A stretch of 8,261 nucleotides of DNA, taken from assembly GCA_030626645.1 (NCBI GenBank), contig DAOUTP010000067.1, positions 1 to 8,261 on the forward strand. The letters are read 5' to 3'. A program made the translations under genes and the position numbers. The DNA is from Candidatus Cloacimonadota bacterium. Its GTDB lineage: Bacteria; Cloacimonadota; Cloacimonadia; Cloacimonadales; TCS61. Below the pieces are notes generated by a model. That model searched no databases and was not told the origin of the DNA. It saw only the letters and a program-made list of their open reading frames with translations. Of this stretch, positions 7,377 to 8,261 are shown piece after piece (within the stretch, counting starts at the first letter, position 1; each line of letters opens with the position of its first letter).

Positions 7377-7735
7377 AGAAGTTTGATTTACAGGAACGGT
7401 TCATTGATTACGCAGTTAGAATAATTAATCTTTCTGAGCAATTGCCCAAATCAAACACTGGCAAACATATTGCAACTCAAATATTAAGAAGTGGCACATC
7501 ACCTGCTGCAAATTACGGTGAAGCTCAAAGTGCTGAATCAAGGGCTGATTTTATTCATAAATTGAAAATCGCTTTAAAAGAATTGAGAGAAACTGAAGTA
7601 TGGTTAAAAATAATCATTAAATCAAAGATAATTCAACCTTCAGCAAAATTGTCCACTTTATTGCAAGAGACAGATGAGTTGATATCAATATTATTCAAGA
7701 GTATTGATACTGCAAAAAAGAACAATGAACGTTAA
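7361..7735 (+). CDS. Four-helix-bundle protein, S23/23S-rRNA-IVS family
   Basis: This 124-residue small basic protein belongs to the S23/IVS four-helix-bundle family, usually found as the ORF inside intervening sequences of 23S rRNA and also as stand-alone chromosomal genes. The family includes relatives of the Avd accessory protein of diversity-generating retroelements. Signature segments are RSGTSPAANYGEAQSAES (43-60) and ESRADFIHKLKIALKELRET (59-78), followed by WLKIIIKSK and a C-terminal helix ending in a lysine-rich tail. The length is typical. ATG 7361 is preceded by AAGGAAGAAG, an adequate ribosome-binding site; a second ATG at 7373 is possible. The gene sits inside inverted-repeat arms between unrelated genes. 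No reverse transcriptase or template repeat is visible, so an Avd role has no support here. The likely action is RNA or nucleic-acid binding, inferred from the family. Confidence 0.9.
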   Translation: MNKEMKKFDLQERFIDYAVRIINLSEQLPKSNTGKHIATQILRSGTSPAANYGEAQSAESRADFIHKLKIALKELRETEVWLKIIIKSKIIQPSAKLSTLLQETDELISILFKSIDTAKKNNER

Positions 7736-7747
7736 CAATAATGATAC

Positions 7748-7803
7748 TTGGTTATTGGATATTCCATGTTCAAGATTGGAAATTCAATTTTTTAGATTCT
7801 CAC
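7748..7803 (+). repeat. Right 7-bp-phased tract (TT every 7 bases)
   Basis: Eight successive 7-base units start with TT, beginning TTGGTTA and TTGGATA at 7748 and 7755. It includes the right inverted-repeat arm and extends beyond it to within eight bases of the next start codon. Units starting TTC or TTG dominate, the complement-type of the GAA/CAA phasing on the left. Confidence 0.55.
7752..7773 (+). repeat. Right inner arm of inverted repeat flanking the S23-type gene
   Basis: This 22-base arm contains TTGGATATTCCATGTTCAA and is complementary to 7326-7348. It begins 17 bases after the stop of the S23-type gene. The adjoining bases 7773-7785 pair with 7277-7289 as an outer arm. Confidence 0.75.
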
Positions 7804-7810
7804 CAAATAA

Positions 7811-8261
7811 ATGATATCTTTTTTAAATTCAGGAATATTATTATTAAGTTCGGCTATCATTATTCCGATCTTGATATATCTATTTGCCAAGAAGAAACCA
7901 CACAAGGTCATCTTCAGTTCGATACGGTTCATCAAAGAGAGCCAGCAGAAACAAAAACGTAAGATCAACCTGAAGAATCTGCTTTTACTTCTTATCAGAA
8001 TTCTAATAATTCTATTCGCTATTTTAGCAATTGCCCGACCTGCGATCAAAGCTGATTTTCTAAAGGAAGGTGATGCACATCCAAAAACTGCACTCGCTGT
8101 GATAATTGATAATTCCTACAGCATGAACTATCTGGTAGACACGCAAACAGACCTGGAAAAAGCAAAGAAAATTGCCCATCAGATCAATGAAATGATCAGT
8201 GAAAACGATAACACTATTCTACTTACTTTAAACAATAATTGGAACAGCCTTCATGCCGGAA
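7811..8261 (+). CDS. BatA/VWA-domain membrane protein, N-terminal part (3' end outside window)
   Basis: The open frame gives 150 residues and runs off the window. It starts MISFLNSGILLLSSAIIIPILIYLFAKK, a first membrane segment (about 5-25), then a basic loop with VIFSSIRFIKES (33-44), a second membrane segment (about 57-75) ending IARPAIK, and the beginning of a von Willebrand factor A domain with AVIIDNSYSMNY. There DNSYS (100-104) is the DxSxS metal-ion-dependent adhesion motif. This is the N-terminal layout of BatA-type proteins, which usually sit with MoxR ATPase and DUF58 genes and act at the cytoplasmic membrane with an outward VWA domain. ATG 7811 is fixed by an in-frame TAA directly before it; no Shine-Dalgarno is evident. 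The bases upstream belong to the IVS-like element's right tract. Whether the rest of the Bat cluster follows cannot be seen. Confidence 0.88.
   Translation, partial: MISFLNSGILLLSSAIIIPILIYLFAKKKPHKVIFSSIRFIKESQQKQKRKINLKNLLLLLIRILIILFAILAIARPAIKADFLKEGDAHPKTALAVIIDNSYSMNYLVDTQTDLEKAKKIAHQINEMISENDNTILLTLNNNWNSLHAG

Larger units (their letters stand above)
7277..7785 (+). mobile_element. IVS-like element: S23-type gene flanked by complementary arms, outside rRNA
   Basis: The four-helix-bundle gene at 7361-7735 is bracketed by imperfect inverted repeats. The inner arms, 7326-7348 and 7752-7773, share the blocks TTGAACA, GGAAT, CCAA and TAA in order: 19 matches, three mismatches and one gap. 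A weaker outer pair, 7277-7289 and 7773-7785, matches at 11 of 13. On the right the two arms are contiguous; on the left 36 bases separate them. Intervening sequences in bacterial 23S rRNA have the same plan, with complementary ends forming a stem and an optional S23-type ORF inside. This copy lies between an acyltransferase-like gene and a BatA-type gene. The dyads are directly visible; calling it a transferred or mobile unit is inference, and the exact ends are uncertain. Confidence 0.6.

Noticed and set aside
7361..7735. Avd accessory gene of a diversity-generating retroelement
   Set aside because: The protein is in the related four-helix-bundle group, but there is no reverse transcriptase, template repeat or variable repeat in the window, and the secreted protein's C-terminus shows no matching repeat.
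7766..7795. Frameshifted BatA start at ATG 7766 (MFKIGNSIF)
   Set aside because: The short peptide faintly resembles a BatA-type N-terminus, but the frame from 7811 already gives a complete and typical N-terminus, and 7766 lies in the repeat tract. No broken gene is needed.
7741..7962. A 73-residue open frame after the S23-type gene
   Set aside because: It overlaps the BatA-type frame, which has clear membrane segments and a VWA motif. Its own product shows no recognisable feature and its first half is the TT-phased repeat tract.

Overview
The window is AT-rich DNA with every supported gene on the + strand. The probable source is an uncultured bacterium of the FCB group, and Cloacimonadota or a similar lineage is my best guess. 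The evidence is a secreted protein ending in an NYPNPFNP-type sorting/FlgD-like domain, large GNAT-like acyltransferases of the YghO/bacterial ceramide synthase type, a free-standing four-helix-bundle (S23/IVS-type) gene, a BatA-type gene, and a short dispersed repeat with core GAGCGGAGTCGAAGGA. The phylum call is inference from gene content; there is no rRNA marker in the window.

Layout. At 1-576 is the C-terminal catalytic part of glyceraldehyde-3-phosphate dehydrogenase, cut by the window edge. At 580-2241 is a large secreted protein with two MAM/lectin-like beta domains and a C-terminal sorting domain. Its signal-peptide codons contain a perfect 11-bp hairpin that looks like the dehydrogenase terminator. 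A good intrinsic terminator follows at 2262-2296. A new unit starts at 2360: yggS (PLP homeostasis), then a divergent PlsY-family membrane protein, then three acyl-CoA N-acyltransferase-like paralogs (3723-4904, 5001-6125, 6141-7271). The last two are close paralogs, about 57% identical by hand count; the first is more divergent. Gaps are 12 bp after yggS, 43 bp after the PlsY-like gene, 96 bp (holding a dispersed repeat copy) after the first paralog, and 15 bp between the last two. This looks like one transcription unit with a membrane-lipid theme, but no sphingolipid-pathway partner is visible.

From about 7277 to 7785 there is an element resembling the intervening sequences (IVS) of 23S rRNA, placed between protein genes. 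It has a gene for a four-helix-bundle S23-type protein (7361-7735) flanked by complementary arms (7326-7348 and 7752-7773) and a weaker outer pair. Both flanks show a striking 7-bp phasing. This is the most unusual structure in the window. After it, the start of a BatA/VWA membrane protein (7811 onward) runs off the end.

There is no gene-free stretch over 300 bases. No tRNA, rRNA or CRISPR array was seen.
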